A stretch of 64,000 nt of DNA, from the NCBI GenBank assembly GCA_038503035.1, contig JAVSML010000943.1, positions 254,841 through 318,840 of the forward strand, read 5' to 3'. Shown here in pieces: positions 24,258-36,339 of this stretch (position 1 is its first letter; each line of letters starts with the position of its first letter). The stretch comes from Crocodylus rhombifer (lineage: Eukaryota; Chordata; Crocodylia; Crocodylidae). Under the pieces are notes generated by a model, which did not search any database, was not told where the DNA came from, and saw only the letters and a program-made list of their open reading frames with translations. Both the position numbers and the translations under genes were made by a program.

Positions 24258-25189
24258 CTCCAAAGGTCACCTCCCTGACCAGTACTGTCAAGCTTTAGCT
24301 GTTTCACCTCGGTCTTGCCAGCACTTGGCAGAGGGAATTTTGCCAGGTGAAGCAATCATACCCTTGCCTGGTAATGTGCTCAGAAATATTACATTGGCCC
24401 TCTCCTCCCTTGCTTCTGTAGACAAAGCTTGCTTGTATGGGCAAATACTCTGAAATCATACTTAGCCATGACAGTAAGTTGGTTATAAAAGAGAACAAAA
24501 GATTTATTATAAAAATCAGGTTAAACATAAGAAATAAGTAACCATATGAGGAAATATAGACAGAGATACAAAAATGAACAAACCAAAGGAGATACCAGAA
24601 GAACAGTTTGATGTTACCCTGCATCTTAACCCTAAGAAAGCTTTTGCTTATCCCAACAGGTTGCAAAGTAGTTCTGGCCTCTGAAGATGTTCCCTGCATC
24701 ATGTCCTGTCAGCCAGAAAACAATATCCAAAAGACTGAAGCTCTTTATGCCCAGGAAGATTAGAAAAAAAGCACTTGCTTTTAAAGCAAATCCTAAGCGT
24801 GGTTCGTTATCTGGCGATGTACATACATCATCCAATTGGATTCTTGAGGAGCCCATATTGTGCATGTAATTTTCTGCCCCCCAAGGATACATTTGCTTAC
24901 CAGATCAGAAGTCTTCCCTGATCTCCAGGAGAATCTATACATCCTTTCAGACTATTCCAAAATCCTAAAGATAGCTGTTTAATACTTAATTTCCTCACAG
25001 AAAGAATGCCTTTTCGTGAATAACCTGGCATCATTCTTGCCACAGGCCTCTCCTTTTAAAATGTAAATTCATCATTGTCTGGAAGGGTCTGGCTCATGTG
25101 TTTTGGACCTTGCCTGCAATGGCTTATTTCACAGGTCATTAAACCTACTCATCATCTCAGATGCAGGGTTTTTGGTTGTAGCCCTTGGT
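24258..25189. other. No gene or classified repeat seen
   Basis: Mixed-composition DNA with frames up to 132 codons that lack domains. Nothing recognisable. Confidence 0.4.
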
Positions 25190-25330
25190 CTAAGGACATA
25201 GGCAGGTAAGTTCTTTGGGTACATGTGATATCTTCTATTAGACCAGCTAAGTAGTTGGAACAAAATTATTTGCAAGCTTTCAGGCATATGCAACCTTCGT
25301 CAGGCATAGGGAGACTTTGCTGTTGTTCTG
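25190..25330 (-). ncRNA. Repeat tail with a hammerhead-like core
   Basis: On the - strand the order CTGACGA (25,303-25,297), a potential stem-loop of 15 nt closed by AGG/CCT, then GAAA (25,281-25,278) matches the conserved core order of hammerhead ribozymes. The adjoining sequence (ATCTTCTATTAGACCAGCT, GCAAGCTTTC) is of a type widespread in vertebrate repeats. Stem III and a cleavage triplet are not evident next to the core, so a working ribozyme is not supported. Penelope-like elements are known to carry hammerheads; whether this is a PLE end is inference. Confidence 0.3.
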
Positions 25331-25459
25331 AAATCTCCAAGGAATGAAAGAAACAGAGAATGTGACAGGAGATCAGTGAGAATGTAAATAGGTGGAAATT
25401 AGGAAAACAATGGGTAGAGAAGAGAGGGGAGGGAATGCTATTTCTTAGCAATTACTAAT

Positions 25460-28400
25460 TTCCTGTGTGAATGGGGAGTGAGAAAAAGAAACACGGGTGC
25501 AGGGGTGGTGGGGAAGAATCAAGATGTTAGAATATTTGGAAATGCAAAATGAAAGGCAACTGAGTAATTTTAAGTTTGCCAACATAGCACTTTCCAACCA
25601 GTCCCAATGAAAATCCAACATCAAGCACTACATATTCACATCTATCATGAAAGTAGAATTCAGTGGCTGAGGACTTAGATTGTAAACGCAGTATGGCTGT
25701 AGCAAGACTCTCATATCTTAGATAGCTGCAGAAAGATGTATTCATTATTCTGCCAATTCCCAAATCAAAAAGCTGTGTAACTAAGGTAGACATTCTTCCT
25801 CATTCACCCTGGGCACATATACCTTCACTGAAAAGATGTCATTAGACAAAGGGGTAACATGCAAAATCCACCTAACCAGAAAAGGTTAAAATATTTCAGT
25901 TTCATGGAAAAATTACAGAGATAGAGTCAAAAAAGAGTTCTTATTGGAAACACATAAAAGTAGGCACAAAACCAATGATATCAAGCTGACAAAATATAAA
26001 ACTCTGAAAGTAAAAGGTCCACTCCAGAGAGAGTTAATAGCTCTTAAAGCTGTTAGAAAAGAACCCCAATTCTAAACATAAGGATGGATAGTATTGCTTG
26101 AAAGCCCATGGAAACTTTGAATGCAGAATTCAAGTTCAGGTAATCCAAATTCTGCTTTTTCATTTTAAGCTGGAGCAATCAAAGTCCTATCTCCCTCCCT
26201 CCCCCAGCAAAAAGTAGGTATTATCCTCATTTTATAAACAGGAAAACAGGTCAGGAAATTAAAATTTTTCCAAATGTAGTTATGCAACTTGTCAGTGACA
26301 GAACTGGAATACCTGGATGTCCTGATTCTCTGTCCACTGGACCACATTAACCTCTATACAAATTTTGGCTACAATATCATCTTTTTTGTACATGTTATAA
26401 GCAACATGCTGGGTGGAAAAATAAGATAAATCATCACATTACTGATATCCACTTATAGTAACTTGAAAGCCATTATTGATAACATAATATTTAGTTACAT
26501 TTATTTATTGTGTTTTAGAACAACAGGATTAAGAAGCCAAAACCTTAAATGCACAGACAGTTAAAAACCCATTAATATGACCCTGTCTCGCTGCATACAT
26601 CCATCCATGGGAGGGAGGTGTTTGGTGACATTTCCTTGACTGGAAAACCTGGCAACAGTTCTCTTTAGGTAAGCATAGTATCTACAACAGCTGGATCTGA
26701 TCTCATGTAAAATCTTTGGAATGAGTCAGATTTATATGTGTCCTCACTCCACAGGATCAGCTTTGATGGTTCACAAAGCTAGAGACATGGCAAGGACAAA
26801 GCCCAGTTCACTCAAGGCTTAGCCTGGAGCTCTCTTTGCACTTGAAAGGGGTGAGCAGGAACTGTTTCTAGGGTCACTGAGTGGGGGAAGGGAAGATGCA
26901 ACAAAGGAGGAGAATGTTAGTAAAAACCTCATTTGATTATAGTCTGCTCAAATTCTCTCTAATATAAAAAGCCTTTCATAATTTTGCTTTTTTCTTAGGC
27001 TTCGCTTCTAACACAGCAGCCAACTTTTCACCCTCAGATTCCCTATCCTCTCATTAATGCATAATAAATTCAGTCTCTGGTTTTCTTTTCCTAGATTTTT
27101 TCTGTTGCTTGAAGCTTTTTCTTGTAAGATTGGGTAAATCCTTCTTGTGGTAATATTTCCAGCTGTTCTACCTACATAGCAGAAATCTGTGCCCTACTTT
27201 ATTCATAGTCCCAAGTTTGGCATCATCCTTTTTAACACCTTGTGGATGGATTCAGGGGGCATGCAAAATATGACAGTGTTACAAAGTACTATTTGTGAAT
27301 TGTGCATGACTGTTAGGACAAGTCATAAGAAACTGGGCTGCTGAGAATAGCACTATTAATGGCATTGGATAGATTAGAACATAACTTGACATGGTTGTAG
27401 AACTCTAGCAGTACTTTCATGGTTATAAAGGTCTGACTTGCATGTGTAGAGGTAACTACAAGAAAACTGTGTAGCCCTATAATTGTAAAGGCCCATGACA
27501 TGACAGTATTAACACTAAGCTTGCATATTCATATACTCAAAATTATCACTCTCTCTATATAGCAGGAAATATTTAATTAATTATTGTAATTAAGAAAATA
27601 TCAATATCCTAATAAGAATCAGTTTTGTGAACTGTCTAATTTTAGTTTTATAAAAACCAGAACTCAAAACAGATAACTGGAAAGTAAACATTGCATTTGC
27701 ATGAAGGGTTACTGAATAACGTAGACTTTCCAAGTTTGATATCACTCCCCAAAACTTCCCCAGTTTACTAAAGAAAGCATTTCATGCCATGCTACATGCA
27801 TGAAGCAATTGCAGAAAACAGTAGCAAGCATATTGCTTTCTTGAATTTTGAAGCCTGTGAAATAAAAAAAAAAGAGTATGTCTGTCAGTAGAATTAAGCA
27901 TAAAAGGTACTTCTTGATTATAGCAATGATAGCAACTCCAAAAGACAAAGTAAGCAACGTTCTCGGTTGGTTTAACTGAGTCCTCACCTGGCTCCACTAC
28001 TGTCAAGGAAACTTCACTGATTCATATTAATTCGGTGAATTTTTTCAAGTTTTGTCACATACATTATTTCTTTCACTGCTGCAAATATTGATTTTAGAAT
28101 CAAATGTGAAAATGACAATTGCAGCTCTTTCTTAGGCATTGAATAGGCACAACGTCATTTAATTAGGTGTAGTTCTGTTCTTAGCACTGAGTGCAAGAAG
28201 ATGAGTGCTTTCACTGCAAAACTAACATTTTCTCAGTTAGATAAGTTTTGTGAATTTTCATTTATACCTATAGAAACGCTATTAGACCACTGATCTCCTC
28301 ATTGCACTTGGTAAAGCTAGGAGAAAAGCTGGAAAAAAAAATTATTGATGTATTACTACAGTTATTGCAGTGACAGCTTTAGTCATACACTATGCTGAGA

Positions 28401-28825
28401 GAGTCATTAGCCAAATGGAAATTTGGAGACAGCTAACATTTCTGATGCTCAATGAGACAGTTCAGTTAGCTGAAAAGCAGTGCGTATTTCATCATGAAAG
28501 AGTAAAACAGATCCCCAAGATCATTTATTTCCAATTGAATCCTTAAAGGTACCAGAAGTTGCAGGAAACCCAAAAGGTCTTTGGATTAAATCAGTACTAC
28601 CTAATCTTCTCACTAATTCCCAATACTGAAATGTGGTATAACATTACTTTCTTCCATTTCCATTCTTTTCTTTCATTCTCGACTCTAGAGTAACGCACCC
28701 ACAAGTACTATATGAGCCCAAGTCTGCATGGCTTGGATGCCTGCTTTATCCGCTGGACTCTATTTTTCACATTCCTATGGGTTTATACAAGTGTAATAAA
28801 GTGCAGAATTATACTTATTGACCTT
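25460..28825. other. No gene or classified repeat seen
   Basis: AT-rich DNA with only short frames. No terminal repeats or LINE remnants were noticed. Confidence 0.45.
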
Positions 28826-28828
28826 AAG

Positions 28829-29092
28829 GTTAGGTACAGACATTAAAAAAGACTGAGGCAGAATCAGTCTAAGTTATGCAATTATCTGTAAGTGGCATAC
28901 TTTAAATAAGTAGTGAAAAGAACACACATTCGCCCTTGGGTGGACATTGCAAATCTTAGACCAGGTTGCATCATTTTGAAATACTTCTGTTCTGTTACAG
29001 GTATAGACTGGCTTTGTGTGCTGAACTTCTGTTCCATTATGGTTATAGCCCAGTTTCTGTTCAGTAAAAGTATAATGTCTGTACCTGTCCTA
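28829..29092. mobile_element. Non-autonomous hAT-like MITE, family A
   Basis: The left end (G)TTAGGTACAGACATT pairs with the right end AATGTCTGTACCTGTCCTA. Internal tracts CTTCTGTTCTGTTACAGG and AGACTGGCTTTGTGTGCTG recur in the copies at 48,276, 52,836 and 56,325. No transposase. A clean target duplication was not found. Confidence 0.65.
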
Positions 29093-29979
29093 AAGCTCTG
29101 GGTCTGGTTCCAATTCCCAGTGAAATTAATGGAGAAAGTCTGGATGAGCCCTGATGTACAATGCACATTAGAGAGGACAATACATTATCAGATAATATTA
29201 GCAAAGCAAAAAGTCTGCGAGGAATGTGTTGATGTCCTTTAATGCAGCTGTGCTTCTTTAAAAATAGAAGACAAGACACACAAAATAGGTATTTCAATAT
29301 TTAATAATAAGACCTTTGCCAATAACCTAACAAAATGGGAATCATAATGGGTCCAATATGCAACAATGCTAGGATAAATAACAACAACAACATTTTTTTT
29401 AAAGATAGAAAAAAAATCCTGTTTCCAAGTAAATTAATTTAAGCCATGTGTGACTTTTTTTTCAAAATATTATTGCTTCCTTTGCCAAAAACCCAGCCTT
29501 TTTGTTTTTTATGGAGTCACCATTTGATCCTCAAGTAAAAAAAAAAAGTGTGTTAAAGTTTAAGAAAAGCAAAGATTTTTATCAATGGATTTTATATAGT
29601 GTAGTTGCATATTACAGACAACCATCCACCTCTATAAAGGATAGGATAAGCCTGGCAATACATGCTAATTCTGCTAAATAAACTTAAAATTAGAAAGAAA
29701 AACAACAAAATGATGAGCTGGAAATACAGAAGAAATCAAAGGTTAAAAAAGGGAATGAAGGGGAAGCCAAACATTTTTTGTATTAATTGGGAACTCAGTG
29801 TTTCATATAGGATTTCTATATGTTGTTGTCAAAATCATCAGCCATGGTTCTAAGAAGAGGAAGCCTAGAATTTGTCTCCTACATGCATGATCACATATCA
29901 AAATAGGACCTTCCTTCTGTAGGCCTTCTGTAAAAAAGTGTTGTAGTTCTATACATGAAATTAAAAGGAGCTACTCTAT
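29093..29979. other. No gene or classified repeat seen
   Basis: AT-rich with poly-A and poly-T tracts (for example near 29,393 and 29,537). Nothing recognisable. Confidence 0.45.
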
Positions 29980-30252
29980 GGGCGCATATACATGTGACTC
30001 TGTTACTGTAGCAACATGCTAGGGCAATGTAGTATCTGTGGGCATCTACATGTGACCAGCTGCTACTTCACTGTAGTGATGTGCTCCCCCAGTATAGCGC
30101 ACCACTACAGTGACGTAGCTGCTAAAAATAACTGCACCATGCATACGGCGCAGTATGGGCTGTTACTGCACCATGATTTAGCACTTCCAAAAGGAAGTAC
30201 TAAATCACAGTGCAGGAACAACATCACCATAGCAACATCTATACATGCACCC
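29980..30252. mobile_element. Compound foldback MITE
   Basis: Ends GGGCGCATATACATG and (reverse complement of the right end) GGGTGCATGTATAGATG are imperfect inverted repeats, flanked by TAT on both sides. Further hairpins lie inside (CACTGTAGTGATGTGC pairing with GCGCACCACTACAGTG). It is non-coding and similar in its ends to the 3,801 element. Confidence 0.6.
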
Positions 30253-30721
30253 TATATATAGCACTTTAAAAATCAGGTTGGTATTTAGAAACCTAATTTT
30301 AAGCCTGAATTTAAAAAAAAAAAAAACCCAAAAAAACCTTGGCCATATTGATTTTACCGCCTACTTCAGAAATAAGTAGTAAATAGCCTCTGAGAAAGCA
30401 AATGTCCATTTAGATAGTGAGTGTAACTTCTTTCTATCATTTCTGCAGTGCACCCTTGGCAATCAGTAAACTTATCTCAATTAAATAATGAAAGAAGATT
30501 AACTGGTTAATGTTTGTAAACACTAAATAAGAATCAGGAATTATGCTCTTGAACCATTTCAGATCTCTTTGTGATATCAAAACAGCAATTAAAATGTTAC
30601 TTTATTTGGGCAGTGGTTTTTGCAGTGGGAAATTTTAACCACCTTTCTCACATCTGAATCAGGGAGAGAAAGTTAACTTTTACTTGTGTGAAGTTGGGAG
30701 TCGGGCCAATATACCTTGGCT

Positions 30722-31700
30722 CAGGGGTGGGCAAAATATGGCCCATGGGCCACATCTGGCCCACCAGGCCATTCTATCTGGCCTAAACATTATAGAAAAT
30801 TAATTTTTATCTGCCCCTGTCTTGCCTGTCAAAGATGACAGGCAGCCAGCAGCAGTCAGACCCAGGGAGAGCCTGTGTCAGGACCCAGCAGCTGAGCAGC
30901 AAGGCTGGCCCAGACCCACCCTGTCCCCAGCCCCCCAACCTCTTCCCTGCTCCCACCCTCAGCCCCCAGCCAGAAGCCTCTGCAGCTTCTGACTATGCAA
31001 CACTGAAATTGTTCCCTGCCTCCCACCGTCTGAGTGGAAAGTAAGATAAGATTGGATGGAGGGAGGCGGTGGAAACTGCTGAAAACTACCCAGCAGCTGG
31101 GAGCCCTGTGGTGCTTGCTGGGCTGGGCTGGAGCCACAGCAGGAAGCAGCAGGTGGGGGGGTGCTGCAGAGAGCAGCATGGCAAGTGAGGGGGTGGCGGC
31201 AGCAGGTAGAAGGGGCCGTGACAGTGGGGCCATGGCAGTGTCACAGCAAGCAGCGAACGCCACAGGGAGCAGCAGTGGGGAGTGGCAGGGGCCATGGCAA
31301 TGGCATAGCAAGTGGCAGGGGCTGCAGAGAGTGGTGCAGAAACCAGCTGGGGCTGCTGGCAGTAGTGGTGGTGGAAGAAGTGGCAGGCAAATATGCAGGA
31401 CGGAAAGCAGGGAAATGGTGGGTGGGTGCAGAGCCGGTGCAGGTGCTCTAGGACTGGTAAGGACCCAGGGTGGGGCAGCAGGAGCACAGAGCCTGGGCAT
31501 GGGGTCTGCTTTGCTGCATTGCATGAGGCTCACATGCTGTTCACAAGAACTGCATGCAGTGAAGCCAGCAGCCCAGTCCTGTCTCTCTTTTTCTTTCCCA
31601 TTCCACCCACCATACTCACAGCCCACCCCACACACCCACTCCCCAGCCACATCCTGCCACATACACCCCCTTACATCCCACTTGTATACAGTAGGACTGT
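30722..31700 (+). mobile_element. GC-rich non-autonomous hAT-like element
   Basis: It starts CAGGGGTGGGCAAAATATGG, a typical hAT-like end, and shares the tract TATAGAAAATTAAT..TTTATCTGCC with the inverted copy ending at 11,959. The interior is a degenerate GCAG/GTGG-rich sequence with long open frames on both strands (268 codons on -, 231 on +). The frames lack domains and appear to be a by-product of composition. The right end was not resolved. Confidence 0.55.
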
Positions 31701-31818
31701 ATGTTGAGCTATTATGCAGTCACCTCTAGATACACTTTGTAAACACATAAATCAGTACAAAAATATTTTAAAATACAGTTTAAGTTATAGTAGATATTTT
31801 ATTTTTTGTATATTATTT

Positions 31819-31830
31819 GGGGGGGGGGGG
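31819..31830 (+). repeat. Poly-G run
   Basis: About 12 consecutive G preceded by a T-rich stretch. Possibly the eroded end of a repeat. Confidence 0.8.
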
Positions 31831-32076
31831 TCCAGTTTCAAGATTGCAGCACACTTCCTCCCAAAAGGAGTACTTCTGAGGCAAGGGGAGAGACTTCCTG
31901 TGGCAAAGGTTAGGGGTTGGAGACAGGACTTCCAGTCCCAATATGGCAACAGGGGGCAGGCCAACTGTCAAGGCCCGGGGCTACCTCTGCAGCCTTCAAC
32001 AGCTCCCCAAAACTCAGTAAGCAGCCCGCTGCCCAAAGTAATTGCCCTCCCCTGCCTTAGCTGTTACTATTTAAAG

Positions 32077-32330
32077 CACAGATCTTGGAATTATTGTGGA
32101 AAAAGTCATCCCAGTGATGAGCAGCAGTCAAAAATGCAAAAAGAATAGTGGGAATTATTCAGAAAGTATTAGGAAGCAAGTTTAAAACTAACAAAAGGAA
32201 GTTATTTTTATACTCTTTGCCTTAAGATGTTGCACAGGCTGACAGTTTAACCAAGTTCAAAGAAGTATTAGATAAGTTCATATAGAATGGATCCATGGAT
32301 ATTAATCATGATAGTAGGGCTGCCATTTCC
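32077..32330 (+). mobile_element. Old CR1/L3-like 3' fragment
   Basis: Interrupted frames resemble the LINE C-terminal tract: a lysine-rich stretch near KFKTNKRKLFLYSLP, then KFKEVLDKFI and NGSMDIN. Stops and frameshifts break the reading. Assignment to the CR1/L3 group is by resemblance only. Confidence 0.45.
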
Positions 32331-32439
32331 ATATTAAGTTTTCATAGATCTCTAAAGCCTGGAAGCTGTAAGGAAAAAGGGGCAGGACACAGTTTATTCC
32401 TGGTAGTTCTTGCATAAATACTCTCCCCCTAACTTCTGC

Positions 32440-33712
32440 TCTGTGCCACTATCTTCTTCTTCTTGTATCCTTGTCATAAACTAGTTATTTTTGCAAAATT
32501 GTGAATAAGCAATGGCTCTTTCCATTTCTGAAATGAAGTCGTCCTTCATACAGGTCTCACCAAGAAGTCAGCAAATGAGCAGATGCTCTATAGTCTTCAC
32601 TTCACCGCACTTACATATGTCATTAAAGTAGCCCCATTTGTTTATGTTTGTTTTTGAACTTCCAGTTTACATGCACAGGTGATCCAGGCATCACCATGTT
32701 GGCCAGTCTAGAGCAGCCCCTCTGGGAAGGTCCTCCTGGGGTTCCAGGTCCATTTCAGAGCAATTGATAGTATGTAGTATTTCCTTCCATGACCTCAATT
32801 GCACCCTGTTAGCCATCATGTCCAACAGTACAACACTGGTCACAAAACTCTTTCATGCTTTAAGCCATTTAGTTACTTTGGCGTGACCATAGAGTGAGTA
32901 CCTGGGATCTTCCATCTGCCATAATCTTTCTTTTTGGCTCACTGCCTTCCTTCTGATATCAGGTGGTACAATGCCAGTCAGTAAGTACAGATTATCCTTT
33001 GGTGTTGGCTTTAGCTATCCTGTTATTTCATGATAGCTGTTGTTTAGAACTAGGTCTCATTTCTTTACATGAACTGATTGTTCCCATACTGGACATGCAT
33101 ACTCTGCAGTGGAGTAACATAAAAGCCTCTCTAGTCTGTTTTCTTAAAATTGAAGTAGCTATGCACTCATACCATACTTTGTAATGTAGCTGGGTTCACT
33201 CCCCACTTTGAGGTGATCAGCCTTTGAAGTTTGTTGTTGCAGGCACTGACTTTTCCTTCATCTTCTCTACATGTGCTTTGAAAATAAGTGTTTGGTTTAA
33301 TGTAACCCCCCACATACACAGTGTTCAAGTGATTAGTCAGTGGGATTCTATCCCCAGTGATGTTTAATTTCCACTTGATTTCTCTATGGCATAGGTGAAA
33401 AGCTGTGACCTGTGCCTTGATTGGGTTGGCGGAAAACTGGTTCTTATTGTAGTAATCTGAGAGATTGCTCAGTGCATGTGTTAATCTGGTCTCAAAAATG
33501 GGGAAGCCTTTCTCTTGCAACACAATGCATAGAACATCAGCATAAATGAAGTTCATCGTATTACTCTGTATGAGTTGGTCATTGGTCATGTGTTGGACAT
33601 GTTAAAAAGGATTGGTGCAAGCATGCTACCCTGTTGGAGGTCATTTCATTGTCATTTCTAGTTTAGGTGTTCTAAGGGTTGATGAGCAATTGTTAAAAAG
33701 GCATAATACCCC
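32440..33712 (-). pseudogene. Old LINE, RT C-terminal half
   Basis: The frame at 33,167-33,589 reads FIYADVLCIVLQEKGF, a decayed palm motif C (YADD changed to YADV), followed by SDYYNKNQFSANPIKAQVTAFHL and the thumb tract KVSACNNKLQRLITSKWGVNPATL. Just upstream on the - strand the MLAPILFN-type motif B is readable near 33,610-33,650. The LINE continues past the LTR retrotransposon at 39,284-40,180. The family is not CR1; clade not assigned. Confidence 0.7.
33123..33176 (-). repeat. 54-bp direct repeat of 39,877-39,930
   Basis: The two 54-bp segments match at 49 positions and share orientation. At 33,123-33,176 the segment interrupts the LINE between NPATL and the following LCYSTAEYACPVW-type tract, so this copy is the insertion. 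At 39,877-39,930 it lies in normal context. Confidence 0.75.
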
Positions 33713-34639
33713 TGTTGCAGTGCACGCGGGTGCCCTGAACCTAAAAGCAGAAATGGCAAGAGAAACCCCTAGTGGTGAGAAAGGGGAGGCTCAACTGCCA
33801 GTCACCAGGGCAGGACAGGTGCTAGTTGCCAGGGAAACCAAGGGGGTCAGCTGACAGGAAGGGGCAGGGCTTGGCCCCTTCTTAAGCCCAAGCATAAGGC
33901 CAGGAGAGCAGTTCCCCTCTGGCGGCCAAGGAGGGAGGAGCTCGGCCAGTACGCAGGGAAAGGGGAAGATAGACTGCAGGAGCATCCCCTGGTTGTGGAT
34001 TTTTTCCAGTAGGGACAGAACATGAATTTTTGACCAGGAGGTTTAGTTTATGCTATAGCCCAGGGTCTTTGTGTTTTGTGTTTACTATTTAACCGGAGGA
34101 CCAGGTGAAGCTATTAGGGGTGGAGGAGGCCTCATAGGGATGCCACAGTCGCGTGGGGTCTCGTGGTGCCGGAGAGGGCACAACATTGTTTGGGGGCGCA
34201 TTGGCCCCAGCCCTGGAGCCCCGGAACGAGGGGGCAGCAGGGAGCCCCGGAGTGAGGGGGGGGGCAGTGAGGAGCCTCAGAACTAGGGGGCAGTGAGGAG
34301 CCCAGATCTAGAGGGCAGAGAGGAGCCAGAGCAGTAGGGGGCAGAGAGGAGCCCTGGAGTGAGAGGGGGCAGAGAGGGGCCCCAGAAGTAAAGAAGGCCA
34401 AGGCATAGGGTAAACTATGTCAAGTACCATCTGCAAGGCTTGGGCTGAGGTGTAGGGGAGGAAAAGGAGCCGCAGATAGCGCCCCCTGACACTGGGCATA
34501 TAAAGTGGGCAGCCTCCCGCTAATTACATCACTCAGTCAATTAAGATGAAGGCATGGCAGGCAAGTAAGCAGGCGGTTAACCCAAGACAGGAAGGCAGAG
34601 CCACCAACAGAAAGGCTCCAGCACGCTAGACCTGTTACA
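33713..34639 (+). repeat. 5' LTR
   Basis: 927 bp, starting TGTTGCAG and ending CTGTTACA. It is nearly identical to the 3' LTR apart from scattered substitutions and 51 extra bp in an internal minisatellite at 34,216-34,392. A TATAAAG occurs at 34,499-34,505 but sits late in the LTR. The promoter position inferred from the related solo LTR is near 33,880, where the sequence is CTTAAG. Confidence 0.92.
34216..34392 (+). repeat. LTR minisatellite, about 7 units
   Basis: Degenerate 25-31-bp units of the form GAGCCCCGGAGTGAGGGGGC repeat about seven times. The 3' LTR has about five units at the equivalent place. Confidence 0.8.
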
Positions 34640-34657
34640 ATGGTGCATTAGCCAGGA
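34640..34657 (+). promoter_or_regulatory. Candidate primer binding site
   Basis: Immediately after the 5' LTR the sequence is A-TGGTGCATTAGCCAGG. TGG at this place is usual for complementarity to a tRNA CCA end. Only the first six bases (TGGTGC) fit an elongator tRNA-Met end; the rest does not, so the primer is not identified. Confidence 0.4.
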
Positions 34658-34726
34658 AAGCTTTATACAGCAGCATGTACCATAAGACACTGGTTTACCT
34701 GTGTAAAGAAGAGAGCCCTTGGGCCT

Positions 34727-35188
34727 GTGCAGAGGAAGAAGCAAGCGGTGGAGCAATTGGATAGAAAGGTGCAGGACCTACTGGACCTAGCCATAAGGCA
34801 ACAGGCCCTGTTATCTGCTGTGGTCGAAAGCACGCGACCCCAGTCAACGGTGCAGGTAGGACTGTGCGGCTACGGTGCCCAAGTCACCCGTGAGGCGGGG
34901 GATGACCCCTTGTTGACAGAAGTAGTAGTAGAGGGGAAAAGAGTCATGGCTATTTTGGACTCAGGCTCCAAGCAGACGGTGGTGCGGAGCAACGTATTAC
35001 CAAAAAGGGAGAGGGGAAGAGGGGACTGCATGAGGATGCAGTGCTGGTGCAGGGATGCCCTCATTTTCGACAGGGTAAAGGTCACTCTGCAACTAGGCAA
35101 CAAGACCCGCCCAATGTTAGTGGGGGTCTCGGGCCATTTACCCTACCCAATAGTACTGGGCTGTGACTGGCCTGAGTTGCTAGAATAA
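34727..35188 (+). pseudogene. Gmr1-like pol: protease
   Basis: A 153-codon frame holds an aspartic retropepsin, which in these elements cleaves the polyprotein. The active-site triad DSG is at residues 78-80 (AILDSGSKQTVV), and the C-terminal VLGCDWPELL tract fits the family's ILGxD motif. The first 40 residues (a Gln/Leu-rich, probably helical stretch) may be the last remnant of gag. The frame starts only 88 bp past the LTR, so a normal gag has no room. A stop follows at once, before the integrase. Confidence 0.8.
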
Positions 35189-35394
35189 ATAGCTAATGTG
35201 AGGTACAAAGAGACTACAGAGGGTTTCATGGGTGAAACTGAGCAGTCTCCTCACGAGGAGAGAGCGGAACAAAGAGTAGACATCGCCCATTTGTGGGAAG
35301 ATGAGCACTTTCAATTAGAAAAGAGTTGAGAGTCAGATTTTCAGTGGGCGCTGCAAGAACACCTCGCTAGGAAAGATGATGAGGTATTGCAACC

Positions 35395-35690
35395 AGAACT
35401 AATGAAAACAACTCCAAGTTTCAAGGTAAGAGACGGCCTTCTATACCGGATCGAGCGAGGGAAACCAGAAGGAGGGGAGGTTGCTCAGCTGTTGGTTCCC
35501 CGGTGATACTGACGGGCCTTATTGAAAGTGGTGCAACAACTCCCCATGGGTGGGCATTTGGGCTGGGACAAAACAGAGGCGCGCATCTGGGCAAGATTTT
35601 TTTGGCCAGGACTGGTGCGGGAAGTTGCATGATATTGTGCTTCATGTCCCAACTGCCAAAAAGTGAACCCCAGGCTGCCCCCAAAGGCTC
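35395..35690 (+). pseudogene. Gmr1-like pol: integrase zinc-binding region
   Basis: In a frame different from that of the core, GGHLGWDKTEARI (from about 35,545) is followed by YCASCPNCQ at 35,633-35,659. This is the H2C2 zinc-binding domain of Ty3/Gypsy integrases. A TGA/TGA pair near 35,503-35,510 and a frameshift before about 35,700 separate it from the catalytic core. Confidence 0.75.
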
Positions 35691-36294
35691 CTTTGATTCC
35701 AATGCCTCTGGTATTGAGAGGGTAGAAGTGGACATCATGGGGCCACTGCCCCGGAGTAGCACAGGCAACCAATATATATTAGTGCTACTAGACTATGTGA
35801 CTAGGTACCCAAAGCAGATGGTGCCTGCGCCGAAGATAGCAAATGAGCTAGTGAAGATCTTCTCCCGAGTAGGGCTTCCAAAAGAAATACTGACCGATCA
35901 AGGGATGAACTTTACATCCCCTGTGTTTGAAGGAGTGAGTAAAGTCTTGGGGATCAAACATCTGAAGACAGCCATATATCATCCACAAACAGATGGGCTC
36001 ATGGAACATTTCAATCAGACACTAAAGCAAATGCTGAAAAAGTTTGTGGTTGAGAGCCCGCAGAATTGGGACAAAATGGTACCCCCGCTGTTATTTGCGG
36101 TAAGAGAAGCACCTCAGGTCTCAACTGGGTTCTCACCGTTTGAGTTGTTATACGGTCTGGACCTAGTTAAGGAAGGTTGGGAGGAACAGCAGCATAGTGA
36201 CCAGAATGTCCTCCAATATGTCATCCAACTGCAGGAACACCTTGAGGCGGCCCGGAAAGTGGTCATGGGAAATCTCCAAGAAGCCCAGCAATGA
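35503..36294 (+). pseudogene. Gmr1-like pol: integrase core
   Basis: Integrase joins the cDNA to target DNA. In this 263-codon frame the true domain begins at about residue 70. The catalytic triad is complete: D77 (VEVDIMGPLP), D132 (LTDQGMNF) and E168 (HPQTDGLMEHFN), with the canonical 35-residue D-to-E spacing. The first 70 residues are the zinc-binding region read in the wrong frame. A TGA at the end separates the core from the C-terminal domain. Confidence 0.9.
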
Positions 36295-36339
36295 CAAGCG
36301 CAGCATTACAACAGAGGTGCCCGGGAAAGGAGATTTGAC

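Noticed and set aside
30856..31729. 268-codon (- strand) and 231-codon (+ strand) frames
   Set aside because: Mutually antisense and composed of Ala/Pro/Cys/Gly-rich low-complexity sequence within a non-autonomous element; no start context or domain.
34499..34505. TATAAAG as the main LTR promoter
   Set aside because: It lies about 140 bp from the LTR end; comparison with the solo LTR puts the better-conserved promoter position much earlier. It is kept only as a remark.
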